From JAAYJT01 sp037445555 (lineage in GTDB: Bacteria > Bacteroidota > Bacteroidia > Bacteroidales > JAAYJT01), in assembly GCA_037445555.1 (NCBI GenBank), contig JBBIKG010000022.1, positions 1 to 50,296 on the forward strand: 50,296 nt of DNA, written 5' to 3'. The notes below the pieces were generated by a model. The model did no database searches. It saw only the letters and a list, made by a program, of their open reading frames with translations, and had not been told where the DNA came from. Positions within the stretch are counted from its first letter, which is position 1. Each line of letters starts with the position of its first letter. A program made the translations under genes and the position numbers. Positions 37,878-46,270 of this stretch are shown here, piece after piece.

Positions 37878-39134
37878 ATGAAAAATATTTATGTGGTTCT
37901 TATTGGCCTGGCCATCACAATGATTTGGCCGGGCTGTTCATACCAGAAAACGGCTCAGATTTTCGTCGAGAACCCTTCATCGTTTGACAGAGTGGATGAG
38001 CCTGTCGTGATACGTCGATCCGATATTGAAAACCTCTTTGGGAAATCTTTACCGGATGACAAAATCCCCATGATTACATCCCTCAAGGGTGAGGCCATTG
38101 GTTCACAGGCTGACGACCTGGATGGTGACGGTCGGTGGGACGAGCTGTTTACCCTGTTGAACCTGCCGGCTAGCAGCCGCACAGGGATGAAGATAGTGTT
38201 TGTCGGGCCCGCCGATATCAAATCCGTAGCAAAAAGAAGTAACATTTGGCTGGCAAGTCCGAAAGGGGATAGTTCCTATACAGAACTCGCCTGGGCAAAT
38301 CGTCTTGACATTGCTCGCGAAAACCATGGCCAAACCAAGAATTATTTCCAGTTTGAAGGGCCCGGCTGGGAAAATGATCTCGTCGGATTCCGGAATTATT
38401 TAGACGAGCGAAACGGCATTGATATTTTTGGGAAGAAGACCAAAAACATGGTGCTGCAAAACATAGGCGTCAACGAAGACTACCATGTTATGCAGGACTG
38501 GGGCATGGACATCCTTAAAGTAGGGGCTTCGTTGGGGGCGGGATCCATTGCCCTCGAATTAAATGGCGTACTACACAGGGTGGCGCCCGGATCGAAAGGT
38601 ACTTATGAGCGCCTAGTCAACGGACCGCTCCGTTCCATACTTCGTTTCCGCTTCGATAACTGGAAAGTGGGTGAATTTACCTGCACGGTGTTGCACGAAA
38701 TTACCATCTTCGGGGGAGCGTGGTACTATACCAGCAAGGTGGAGGTGAGCGGCTTGGATGATAATACAAAAATTGTAGCCGGCATTACCACTATCGACCT
38801 TAAAGAAAAGAAGGCCGCTTTTTCAGATTATGAAAACGGAGTTGTATCTGTATCAACTCATGGAAATCAGTCTATTTCAGGAGAATTTCTGGGTATGGCC
38901 CTGATGCTTGCAAAATCCGATTACCTTAGTTATGAGTATCTCGACGATAAGGCTGGAGATATCAACCAATGTTTTATTGTTCGCATGAAACCGGCTGACA
39001 AACCAGCCCGTTTCAGATTTTATTCTGCCTGGGAAAAAACAGATCCGTCTTTTACCGACCCGGAAACTTTTGCTGCGCTGCTTGCTGCGGATGCTGCAAA
39101 ACTATCGGAGCCTGTCAGGATAGCCTTCAAATAA
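37878..39134 (+). CDS. DUF4861 family exported protein
   Basis: The 418-residue protein has an N-terminal hydrophobic signal (VVLIGLAITMIWPGC), possibly lipidated at the Cys. A segment that looks like a calcium loop (DDLDGDGRWDEL) and a long beta-rich region follow, the latter with FQFEGPGWENDLVGFRNYLDE and YHVMQDWGMDILKVGASLGAGS. These are traits of DUF4861 proteins, which are often found in Bacteroidota pectin loci. The enzymatic or binding role is not known to me. The gene shares a transcript with kduI and kduD yet its product is exported, so it may act on uronides before uptake. A terminator lies just after the stop. Confidence 0.85.
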   Translation: MKNIYVVLIGLAITMIWPGCSYQKTAQIFVENPSSFDRVDEPVVIRRSDIENLFGKSLPDDKIPMITSLKGEAIGSQADDLDGDGRWDELFTLLNLPASSRTGMKIVFVGPADIKSVAKRSNIWLASPKGDSSYTELAWANRLDIARENHGQTKNYFQFEGPGWENDLVGFRNYLDERNGIDIFGKKTKNMVLQNIGVNEDYHVMQDWGMDILKVGASLGAGSIALELNGVLHRVAPGSKGTYERLVNGPLRSILRFRFDNWKVGEFTCTVLHEITIFGGAWYYTSKVEVSGLDDNTKIVAGITTIDLKEKKAAFSDYENGVVSVSTHGNQSISGEFLGMALMLAKSDYLSYEYLDDKAGDINQCFIVRMKPADKPARFRFYSAWEKTDPSFTDPETFAALLAADAAKLSEPVRIAFK

Positions 39135-39135
39135 C

Positions 39136-39163
39136 AAAAAGGCGGGTGATGTCCCGCCTTTTT
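39136..39163. terminator. Bidirectional terminator between the DUF4861 gene and gnd
   Basis: An 11-bp perfect stem (AAAAAGGCGGG 39136-39146, CCCGCCTTTTT 39153-39163) with a 6-base loop is flanked by A- and T-runs. Both convergent operons can end here. Confidence 0.92.
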
Positions 39164-39223
39164 ATTTCCGTCGTGTATATTGACAAAGAAGCCAGACTTA
39201 TACACAGTACGCTTCTTTAAGAA

Positions 39224-40678
39224 CTAAACATTGTATGTGGTGGAGGCAGTGTTGCCGCCACGGCCGGTCCAGTTGGTGTGGAAAAATTCACCGCGCGGCT
39301 TATCAATCCTCTCATAGGTATGCGCTCCAAAATAGTCGCGTTGTGCCTGCAGCAGGTTCGCGGGTAGCCTTTCGCTTCTATATCCGTCGAAATAGCTCAA
39401 AGCCGATGAAAATGCCGGCATCGGTATGCCATGGAGGATAGCGCTGGCAACCACATTTCTCCAGCCCGGTGCGGCATCAAGCAGCCTGGTTTTGAAATAA
39501 TCCTCAAGCATCAAGTTGGTGAGATCGGGGTTTTTGTCGAATGCCTCCTTGATTTTACCCAAAAATACTGAGCGGATGATGCATCCGCCCCTCCACATCA
39601 GGGCTATGCCGCCATAATTTAAATCCCAGTCAAACTCCTTGGCGGCCGCTTTCATGAGTACGTATCCCTGCGCGTATGAAACGATTTTTGACGCCAGCAG
39701 TGCCTTTCGGAGGTCTTCGATGAACGCTTCGCGATTGCCTGAAAACGCAGGCCGGGGACCCGTGAGAATCTTAGATGCCAAAACGCGCTCGTCCTTTTGT
39801 GCCGACAAGCAACGGGCATATACTGACTCGCCGATCAATGTGAGCGGCACGCCAAGGTCAAGGGCCGTAACTCCCGTCCATTTTCCGGTGCCTTTTTGGC
39901 CGGCCGTGTCAAGAATCTTGTCAACAAGGGGGGCGTTGTCATAATCTTTATACGCCAGTATATCGCGGGTAATTTCAATCAGGTATGAGTCCAGCTCACC
40001 TAGATTCCATTGCTTGAATACATCGTGCATTTCATCGGCAGTCATGCCAAGGTAATCTTTCATCACCTGGTAAGCTTCGCAAATCAGTTGCATATCGCCA
40101 TACTCGATACCGTTATGCACCATTTTTACAAAATGACCGGCACCAAACGGACCTACCCAGTCGCAGCACGGTGAGCCATCGTTAACCTTGGCGGCAATAT
40201 CCTGAAAAATACCCTTGACGTGGGGCCATGCCCGAAGTGAGCCTCCCGGCATGATGGAGGGGCCACGCAGTGCACCTTCCTCACCTCCTGAAACACCCGT
40301 GCCCACATAGAACAATCCATTGCTTTCCACATACTTAGTGCGACGGTTAGTGTCCGGGAAATGGGTGTTTCCACCGTCGATGATTATGTCGCCAGGCGAT
40401 AAGAGGGGAAGAAGCATGTCGATGAAATCATCAACCGGTTTTCCGGCTTTAACCATAATCATTACCTTGCGCGGCGCTTCGAGGGAGTTTACTAATTCCT
40501 GAAGTGAATAGGTACCAACTATGTTCCTTCCCTTCCCTCTGCCCTGCACGAAACTGTCAACTTTATCGGTTGAGCGGTTGTACACTGCAACGGTGTAGCC
40601 TTTACTTTCCATGTTGAGCACAAGGTTTTCGCCCATCACTGCAAGACCGATAAGGCCTATGTCTGCTCTCTTTTTCAT
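39224..40678 (-). CDS. gnd: 6-phosphogluconate dehydrogenase, decarboxylating
   Basis: The 484-residue enzyme oxidizes 6-phosphogluconate to ribulose 5-phosphate and CO2, usually with NADP. The dinucleotide motif GLAVMGENLVLNME lies at the N-terminus, followed by IIDGGNTHFPDT, YVGTGVSGGEEGALRGPS and the catalytic GHFVKMVHNGIEYGDMQ with Lys and the HNxxE region. The C-terminal tail with FFHTNWTGRGG is intact and the length is normal. No zwf or pgl is near. Instead it ends a uronate operon after pdxB, 48 bases downstream, which suggests that its substrate may come from gluconate here rather than from glucose 6-phosphate. Confidence 0.97.
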   Translation of the reverse strand: MKKRADIGLIGLAVMGENLVLNMESKGYTVAVYNRSTDKVDSFVQGRGKGRNIVGTYSLQELVNSLEAPRKVMIMVKAGKPVDDFIDMLLPLLSPGDIIIDGGNTHFPDTNRRTKYVESNGLFYVGTGVSGGEEGALRGPSIMPGGSLRAWPHVKGIFQDIAAKVNDGSPCCDWVGPFGAGHFVKMVHNGIEYGDMQLICEAYQVMKDYLGMTADEMHDVFKQWNLGELDSYLIEITRDILAYKDYDNAPLVDKILDTAGQKGTGKWTGVTALDLGVPLTLIGESVYARCLSAQKDERVLASKILTGPRPAFSGNREAFIEDLRKALLASKIVSYAQGYVLMKAAAKEFDWDLNYGGIALMWRGGCIIRSVFLGKIKEAFDKNPDLTNLMLEDYFKTRLLDAAPGWRNVVASAILHGIPMPAFSSALSYFDGYRSERLPANLLQAQRDYFGAHTYERIDKPRGEFFHTNWTGRGGNTASTTYNV

Positions 40679-40726
40679 AACTCTTAATGCGTTTTTAGAT
40701 TTTAATGAATGACTTAAAATAATGAT

Positions 40727-41866
40727 TTAACTTTCTAAAATAAGATTCTCAAATCCCACAGCTTGGGCTATCCGCAGTGCCTTATTGTTACCGCCCGCAA
40801 GGTGCAGTTCGTACGCATGGGGTTCACGCCTTACCGGATAATTCCCCCTGAGTCTTTCAAATGAAGAAGGACTATCTTTAAGTGATTCTGAATCATAGGT
40901 GATATTATATGACATCCTTGTCATTTGCACGAATAGTTCCTCCGGGCTTTTGCCTTTGCAATTCACTCTGAGCTTGGGGTGTTCGGGCAGCGGAACAGCA
41001 GCAGGGCTCCAGTCATCTAGACCCAGTCCGAAAAACCGGCTAACAGCCTGCACGCACTTTTTTGTGCCATTGGCTTTGCCGTCAGTCGAATAGCCTGCTA
41101 TATGAGGTGTGCTGATATCGGCCAGGGATAATAGCTCCTCCTCAGGGCAGGGTTCGTTTTCCCAAACATCAATGATGCTGCCCGCCAGTGTATGATTTTT
41201 CAAAGCATACATTAAAGAGCCAGTGTTAACTACCTCGCCCCGAGAGGTGTTTATTAACCAGGCGCCTGATTTTGCTTTTTCGAAAAATTCGCTCCCTGCG
41301 AAATGAAATGTTTTGTCTGCTCCGGAATACTGTAAAGGAACATGAAGTGTCAGGATGTCGGATTGTTCAAGCAGATAATCCAGTGAAACAAAGTATCCTT
41401 CTCCTTCCAGACGAGCCCTTGGCGGGTCGTTGACAAGGGTTCTTATTCCCAGTGCCTCTGCCATACTGACCACTTTAGCCCCCACATGACCTGCACCAAC
41501 AACACCCAGGGTAATTTCCCGGAATCTTTTGTTTTGCTTTTCAATTATAATTCCCAGGGCTGAAGCTAAGTATTGCTTTACCGATGACGAATTACACCCC
41601 GGTGCATTTGTCCAGACAATCCCATTACGTTGACAATAATCTACATCGATATGGTCGAAACCTATTGTGGCGGTGGCAATCATTCTGATCGCAGTGTTGT
41701 TAAGCAGTGCCTCATCGCACCTGGTTCGTGTACGAATGATCAGGGCATCAGCATTCAGCAAGTGCTGTCTTTTAATCTCTTTTCCAGGTAGATAGACTAC
41801 ATCTGCCACCGCATCAAAAACGCCTTTGAGAAATGGTATTTTGTCGTCAGCGATAATTTTTATCAT
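40727..41866 (-). CDS. pdxB: 4-phosphoerythronate dehydrogenase
   Basis: The 379-residue D-2-hydroxyacid dehydrogenase oxidizes 4-phosphoerythronate, a step of the DXP-dependent vitamin B6 pathway. The NAD motif GVVGAGHVGAKV lies near residues 121-132. The catalytic elements are Arg209 (NTSRGEVVN), the DVWENEP Glu and His255 (PHIAGYSTDGKANGT). The PdxB-specific C-terminal part, including SFERLRGNYPVRREP, is present, so it is not a generic relative. It begins 5 bases after the LarA-type gene, hence is translationally linked to it. Its place beside gnd is odd for a vitamin gene; see the findings. Confidence 0.93.
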   Translation of the reverse strand: MIKIIADDKIPFLKGVFDAVADVVYLPGKEIKRQHLLNADALIIRTRTRCDEALLNNTAIRMIATATIGFDHIDVDYCQRNGIVWTNAPGCNSSSVKQYLASALGIIIEKQNKRFREITLGVVGAGHVGAKVVSMAEALGIRTLVNDPPRARLEGEGYFVSLDYLLEQSDILTLHVPLQYSGADKTFHFAGSEFFEKAKSGAWLINTSRGEVVNTGSLMYALKNHTLAGSIIDVWENEPCPEEELLSLADISTPHIAGYSTDGKANGTKKCVQAVSRFFGLGLDDWSPAAVPLPEHPKLRVNCKGKSPEELFVQMTRMSYNITYDSESLKDSPSSFERLRGNYPVRREPHAYELHLAGGNNKALRIAQAVGFENLILES

Positions 41867-41871
41867 GCCCC

Positions 41872-43146
41872 TCAGGTGTTAAACCGGTCTTTGCTAGCCC
41901 ATAACCCCAGTGCTGGGTTGGAGATAAAGAAAATTTCTTCCCCGCCGGGGAGAGAGTTCCATCCGTCTGCGAGATTTTCCGGCGTATATTTTCTGAGCAT
42001 TTCGTCCAGGGGGGCAAATCTGAAATATACCGATTCAATCTCCTGCCTGCTTAGGTGTCCCGGGCAGTAGATGACACTGAAGCGTTTCTCCGATGAGCCA
42101 TGTATCAGATGAGCCGCCGCGCCCAGGTTGTTTCGAAGGTCATCGTTGATTCTGGTCAGTTCAAGGGTTTCGGGAGTGGTGCGGTACCCGTATTTCCTGA
42201 TGAGTGCATCAATCTGTTTGTCTTCGCCAAACTCCCTGAGCCCCGGCGCCAGTATGATCAATTCGGCGCCGTCGGCAAGGGCCATACGGGTACGATAGAT
42301 GCTTTTGTTGCCAAGCCAGGTGCTTTTAAACTCTTCGGGATCAAGATATACCACTACTTTCTGCAGTGGTTTTTCGACCATGGTGAAGTTGACACGAAGC
42401 GACAGGGCTGAAGCTTGCTCGAAACATTCGGAATCATCACCGATGTAAAGGCCGCGTATGACTAACCGGCCACTCTCATTCTTGCCAACAACAGTATGTA
42501 TGTAGATAATTGCCAGGTGCCCGGCAAAATGATCAGATGCATAATTCATCACGGCGCGCACCGGGTTTTTAGCCCGACCCATGATCCGCTCCATTCCAAA
42601 TGCAGCTCCAAGAAAATGGCTTTTATTGATGCCTTCAGATCCGCCGGTTCCAACAAAAATATTTTTATTGAAGTTTGCCATTCCTATCACTTCGTGGGGC
42701 ACCACCTGGCCAACAGACAGAATCAGATCATAACCCCCTTCAACCAGGAGCTTGTTAACCTGTGCCGGCCATGCATAATCTACGCGCCCCTCCGATACGC
42801 GGCTGACATAGTCGGCGGGTACTTCGCCAAGGGTAACAATATCGGTGCGCCAACGGTGCTCCCTGAACAAGGAAAGTGGTATGCCGCCAAACATCCGCTG
42901 TATTTCTTCTGAAGTCATGGGGGCGTGGGTACCAAGGGCAGGCAGGATATCCGTTAGGGCTTCACCATAATAGTTATACGCGAGTTGAGTGATTTGGCCA
43001 GCCTGTGAGTGGAATCTTGTGAAATCAGGCGGGATGGCGAGGACTTTTTTTCGTTCTCCAAGTCTTTCGAATGTCGAATATAATGCATCGCGAAGGTCCT
43101 CGGATGTAAACTCGCTGGTAGCGGAACCCCGGGCAAAGTAGATCAT
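41872..43146 (-). CDS. LarA-family nickel-pincer racemase/epimerase, candidate sugar-acid 2-epimerase
   Basis: The 424-residue protein belongs to the lactate racemase (DUF2088) family, which inverts the alpha-hydroxy carbon of 2-hydroxy acids by way of a nickel-pincer cofactor. Key residues are in place: Asp41 and Arg44 (PPDFTR), His74 (LGTHAPMT), His151 (VVPHEV), the cofactor-binding Lys161 (NFNKNIF) and the nickel ligand His177 (NKSHFLG). From His151 to Lys161 is 10 residues and to His177 is 26, the same spacing as His174, Lys184 and His200 of Lactobacillus LarA. Neighbours are sugar kinases and uronate genes. Mannonate or gluconate is therefore a better guess than lactate. Cofactor genes larB, larC and larE are not in the window. 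Confidence 0.9.
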   Translation of the reverse strand: MIYFARGSATSEFTSEDLRDALYSTFERLGERKKVLAIPPDFTRFHSQAGQITQLAYNYYGEALTDILPALGTHAPMTSEEIQRMFGGIPLSLFREHRWRTDIVTLGEVPADYVSRVSEGRVDYAWPAQVNKLLVEGGYDLILSVGQVVPHEVIGMANFNKNIFVGTGGSEGINKSHFLGAAFGMERIMGRAKNPVRAVMNYASDHFAGHLAIIYIHTVVGKNESGRLVIRGLYIGDDSECFEQASALSLRVNFTMVEKPLQKVVVYLDPEEFKSTWLGNKSIYRTRMALADGAELIILAPGLREFGEDKQIDALIRKYGYRTTPETLELTRINDDLRNNLGAAAHLIHGSSEKRFSVIYCPGHLSRQEIESVYFRFAPLDEMLRKYTPENLADGWNSLPGGEEIFFISNPALGLWASKDRFNT

Positions 43147-43195
43147 TGGGTCAAGATATTAATGCTTTTTCTATTTAACGATGTGAAAGATATGG

Positions 43196-44269
43196 TTAGC
43201 GTTTAACTCTTGCATTTCCCTCCCAGATACTCCACATCATTTCTTCATCGGCAGGTTGTGCATAGTCTGTTTCAACCGTGGTTGCCAAAGCTCCGGATGC
43301 CCAACCGAACTGTATCCATTTCTCGGGGATCCAATCCTGAAGTATGGCATAGAGTAATCCGCCTACAAATCCATCGCCTCCTCCAATGCGGTCAAGGACA
43401 CGGATAGTGCGCGGTATTATTATATACCACTCATTTCCTGTAAGCATAATAGCCCCCCAAAGGTGCTCGTTGGCATTGATTACTTCCCGAAGGGTGGTGG
43501 CAAATACGGATGCGCTGGGGTAGGCCTCCCTGACCCGTTCGATCATTGCCTTGAAAGCATCTATTTCGCCTTCAATGCCCTTGCCCCCAGCTTCGGGCCC
43601 TTTGAGGCCAAGGCACAGCTGGAAATCTTCCTCGTTACCTATAAGGATATCAGATAATGAAGCAATTTCAGTGAACACATCGCGCAACTCTGCTTCACGA
43701 CCTTTCCAGAACGATGCCCTGAAGTTTAAATCGAATGAGATACGCGTTCCATGCTCTTTTGCGTAGCGCGCCAACTCAAGGCAAAAGTTGCTGGTATCCG
43801 CTGATAAAGCAGCTATCAGGCCCGACAAATGTACAATTTGCACACCTTCGACAGCAAAAATCCTGTGCAGATCGAAATCCCTGACATTGAGCGTGCGCCC
43901 TACTTCGCCCGCACGGTCATTAAGCACCCTGGGGCCTCGCGATCCATATCCGCTGTCGGCGATATTAAACTGGTGCCGGAATCCCCACGGCCCTCCCTGG
44001 TTAAGCTCAGGTCCTTCCACATCCATTTTTCTGGCCAGCAGGTTGGCCTTTATAAATTGTGCTATCGCACTATCCTTCACAAAAGTTGTAAGCACCTTCA
44101 CAGGCAGGCCAAGATAAGATGAAATACTTGCTACATTGGTTTCGGCACTGGTAGCTTGCATACGGAATAATTCGCTGGAATGGACAGGCTGTCCGTTAAG
44201 TGGGGTGATACGCACCCCCATGCTGGTGGGCACGAGCAGCGAATATTTGCAATTCTTTTTAAGTTCCAT
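43196..44269 (-). CDS. PfkB-family sugar kinase, divergent; candidate sugar-acid kinase
   Basis: The 357-residue protein has the ribokinase-like fold with the C-terminal ATP and catalytic motif DRIGGGDGFVGGLLYA, so the base Asp and anion hole are intact. RISFDLNFRASFWKG matches the KDG-kinase subgroup. The N-terminal sugar-binding loop reads SAETNVASISS where the usual form is GGxxANVA. Extra segments such as YGSRGPRVLNDRAGE may shape a different substrate pocket. It lies directly after a more typical KDG kinase, so two kinases of one family sit in tandem. It may phosphorylate KDG, gluconate or another aldonate; the sequence alone does not decide. Confidence 0.85.
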   Translation of the reverse strand: MELKKNCKYSLLVPTSMGVRITPLNGQPVHSSELFRMQATSAETNVASISSYLGLPVKVLTTFVKDSAIAQFIKANLLARKMDVEGPELNQGGPWGFRHQFNIADSGYGSRGPRVLNDRAGEVGRTLNVRDFDLHRIFAVEGVQIVHLSGLIAALSADTSNFCLELARYAKEHGTRISFDLNFRASFWKGREAELRDVFTEIASLSDILIGNEEDFQLCLGLKGPEAGGKGIEGEIDAFKAMIERVREAYPSASVFATTLREVINANEHLWGAIMLTGNEWYIIIPRTIRVLDRIGGGDGFVGGLLYAILQDWIPEKWIQFGWASGALATTVETDYAQPADEEMMWSIWEGNARVKR

Positions 44270-44336
44270 CGTTTTTTGGTTTATGGGGGTTATTTTATTG
44301 ATTTTCTTTTTGTTACCATTGTTCAGATGTCAAATG

Positions 44337-45374
44337 TCACCTTGCTACCCTTCCCGATTCGTCGCCCTGCATCAGTTTTTCTACTTCATCAATACTTACC
44401 AGGTTAAAATCTCCGCTGATGGTATGTTTCAGGCATGATGCGGCTACTGCAAAATCAAGTGCTTTCTGATCATCTCCTATATAATTCATTAAGCCATAAA
44501 TAAGGCCGCTCATGAAGGCGTCGCCCCCTCCTACCCTGTCGACAATATGAGTGATCTGATAGGTATGGGAAACAAATAATTTCTTGCCATTCCAAAGCAC
44601 CCCCGCCCAGGTGTTATGATTGGCATTGATGGAGCCACGAAGTGTCGTGATCACTTTCCGGCTACGCGGAAACTGTTGCATGATTTGTTTTGATACCGAT
44701 TCGTAAGCTGAGGCATCAACCTGACCACTTGTAATATCGACACCTTCGGGGTGAATTCCCAGCACCATGGCAGCGTCTTCCTCATTTCCAAGAATAATAT
44801 CGCATCCGCTGATCAGGGCTGGCATTGTTTCTTTGGCTGATTTGCCATATTTCCAGAGGTTTTTTCGATAGTTAAGATCGCATGAGACCGTGATACCCTT
44901 TTGGTTGGCCATCCTGATGGCTTCGAGGCAAACATCGGCGGCTCCCTGCGAAATGCCCGGGGTGATTCCGGTCCAGTGAAACCAGGTAGCGCCCTCCAAG
45001 GCTTTTTCCCAGTCAATCATCCCGGGTTTGATTTCCGCAACAGCTGAGTTTGCCCGGTCATAAATTACTTTGCTTCCACGGCTCACAGCCCCCGTTTCCA
45101 AAAAATAAATACCGATCCGGTTTCCCCCAAATATCACATTGTCAACACCCACATCATAGCGCTTCAGGTCCATAAGGCAGGCCCTGGCAATGTCATTATC
45201 TGGCAGCCGGGTTATAAAATCACTGGGTACGCCAAAATTGGCAAGTGAAACAGCCACATTGGCCTCTCCTCCGCCAAAGGATGCATTGTAGGCTGCAGCC
45301 TGCGAAAATCGCAGATATCCCGGGGTTGCCAGTCTGAGCATGATTTCCCCGAAAACAACAACTTTATTTTTCAT
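44337..45374 (-). CDS. kdgK: 2-dehydro-3-deoxygluconokinase (PfkB family)
   Basis: The 345-residue ribokinase-fold enzyme should phosphorylate 2-keto-3-deoxygluconate to KDPG, feeding Eda. Features of KDG kinases are MLRLATPGYLRFSQAAAYNASFGGGEANVA at the N-terminus, with the sugar-binding GGGEANVA, and FHWTGITPGIS and SCDLNYRKNLWK in the middle. The ATP-site VDRVGGGDAFMSGLIYGL is near the C-terminus. It follows the SDR gene by 44 bases. Its substrate call rests on the family and on the pathway genes around it. Confidence 0.88.
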   Translation of the reverse strand: MKNKVVVFGEIMLRLATPGYLRFSQAAAYNASFGGGEANVAVSLANFGVPSDFITRLPDNDIARACLMDLKRYDVGVDNVIFGGNRIGIYFLETGAVSRGSKVIYDRANSAVAEIKPGMIDWEKALEGATWFHWTGITPGISQGAADVCLEAIRMANQKGITVSCDLNYRKNLWKYGKSAKETMPALISGCDIILGNEEDAAMVLGIHPEGVDITSGQVDASAYESVSKQIMQQFPRSRKVITTLRGSINANHNTWAGVLWNGKKLFVSHTYQITHIVDRVGGGDAFMSGLIYGLMNYIGDDQKALDFAVAASCLKHTISGDFNLVSIDEVEKLMQGDESGRVAR

Positions 45375-45418
45375 ATATATGGCAGTTAATTCTTTCTTAA
45401 TTGGTTGTTCTTGCCCGT

Positions 45419-46270
45419 TTACACACCACCAAAAGCGCTGTAGCCACCATCAACAGGGATGGTAATGCCGGTTATGAAGTCCGAAAGGTCGGAAAGAAGA
45501 AATAAAACCGTACCGCCCAGGTGGTTGGGTTCTCCGAATTTTCCCATGGGTGTATTGTTTAAGATACGTTTCCCGCGCGGGGTTAATTCGCCGGTCTGTT
45601 CATCAGTAAGCAGGAAACGGTTTTGGTTGGTAAGGAAGAAGCCAGGGGCAACAGCATTAACCCTTACTCCCGTCTTACCAAGGTGCACTGCCAGCCATTC
45701 GGTAAAATTGTTGATGGCTGATTTAGCTGCAGAGTAAGCAGGAATTTTAGTCAGTGGTTTAAAGGCATTCATTGACGATATGTTCAAAATTACTCCGCTG
45801 CCCCGTTCAACCATCTGGCGCCCGAAGACCATGGTGGGAAGTAGTGTGCCGGTAAAATTCAGGCTGAAAACCTGATCAAACCCCTCGGTGGCCAGGCCAA
45901 AAAAGGTGTCACTCCAGACTATTTCACTGTTCGGATCGATTTGTTCCGCGCGGGTAGTAGCTTTGGGCGAATTGCCCCCTGCGCCATTGATCAGAAAATG
46001 AACTTCGCCCAAATTCAGGCTGATTTGTGCTAAAGCATTTTCGAGTGAGCTTTTGTCAAGCACATTGGCGGCAACACCCACTGCCCTGATAGTATGCCTG
46101 GTGCTTAGCTGGTTGGCTAGCGTTTGTGCATTTTCAAGGTTGAGATCAAGTATGGCTAGATTGACTCTTGCCATGGCAAGAGTTTCGCAGATGGAGGCTC
46201 CCAATACCCCTGCGCCGCCTGTGATAACACAGTTTTTCCCTTTCAGCGAATCGAAATTCGGGTTAATCAT
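45419..46270 (-). CDS. SDR oxidoreductase, probable D-mannonate oxidoreductase (fructuronate reductase)
   Basis: The 283-residue short-chain dehydrogenase has TGGAGVLG (17-24) for the cofactor, NGAGGN near 95-100, and catalytic Ser166, Tyr179 and Lys183 (AYSAAKSAI). The long insert with SDTFFGLATEGFDQVFSLN and the GGYSAFGGV ending resemble SDRs annotated as mannonate oxidoreductases in uronate clusters. These replace the unrelated UxuB of E. coli. It would reduce fructuronate, made by UxaE, to mannonate with NAD(P)H. Its ATG lies inside the stop region of the upstream LacI-type gene (8-base overlap), so it is the first enzyme gene of the operon. Confidence 0.83.
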   Translation of the reverse strand: MINPNFDSLKGKNCVITGGAGVLGASICETLAMARVNLAILDLNLENAQTLANQLSTRHTIRAVGVAANVLDKSSLENALAQISLNLGEVHFLINGAGGNSPKATTRAEQIDPNSEIVWSDTFFGLATEGFDQVFSLNFTGTLLPTMVFGRQMVERGSGVILNISSMNAFKPLTKIPAYSAAKSAINNFTEWLAVHLGKTGVRVNAVAPGFFLTNQNRFLLTDEQTGELTPRGKRILNNTPMGKFGEPNHLGGTVLFLLSDLSDFITGITIPVDGGYSAFGGV

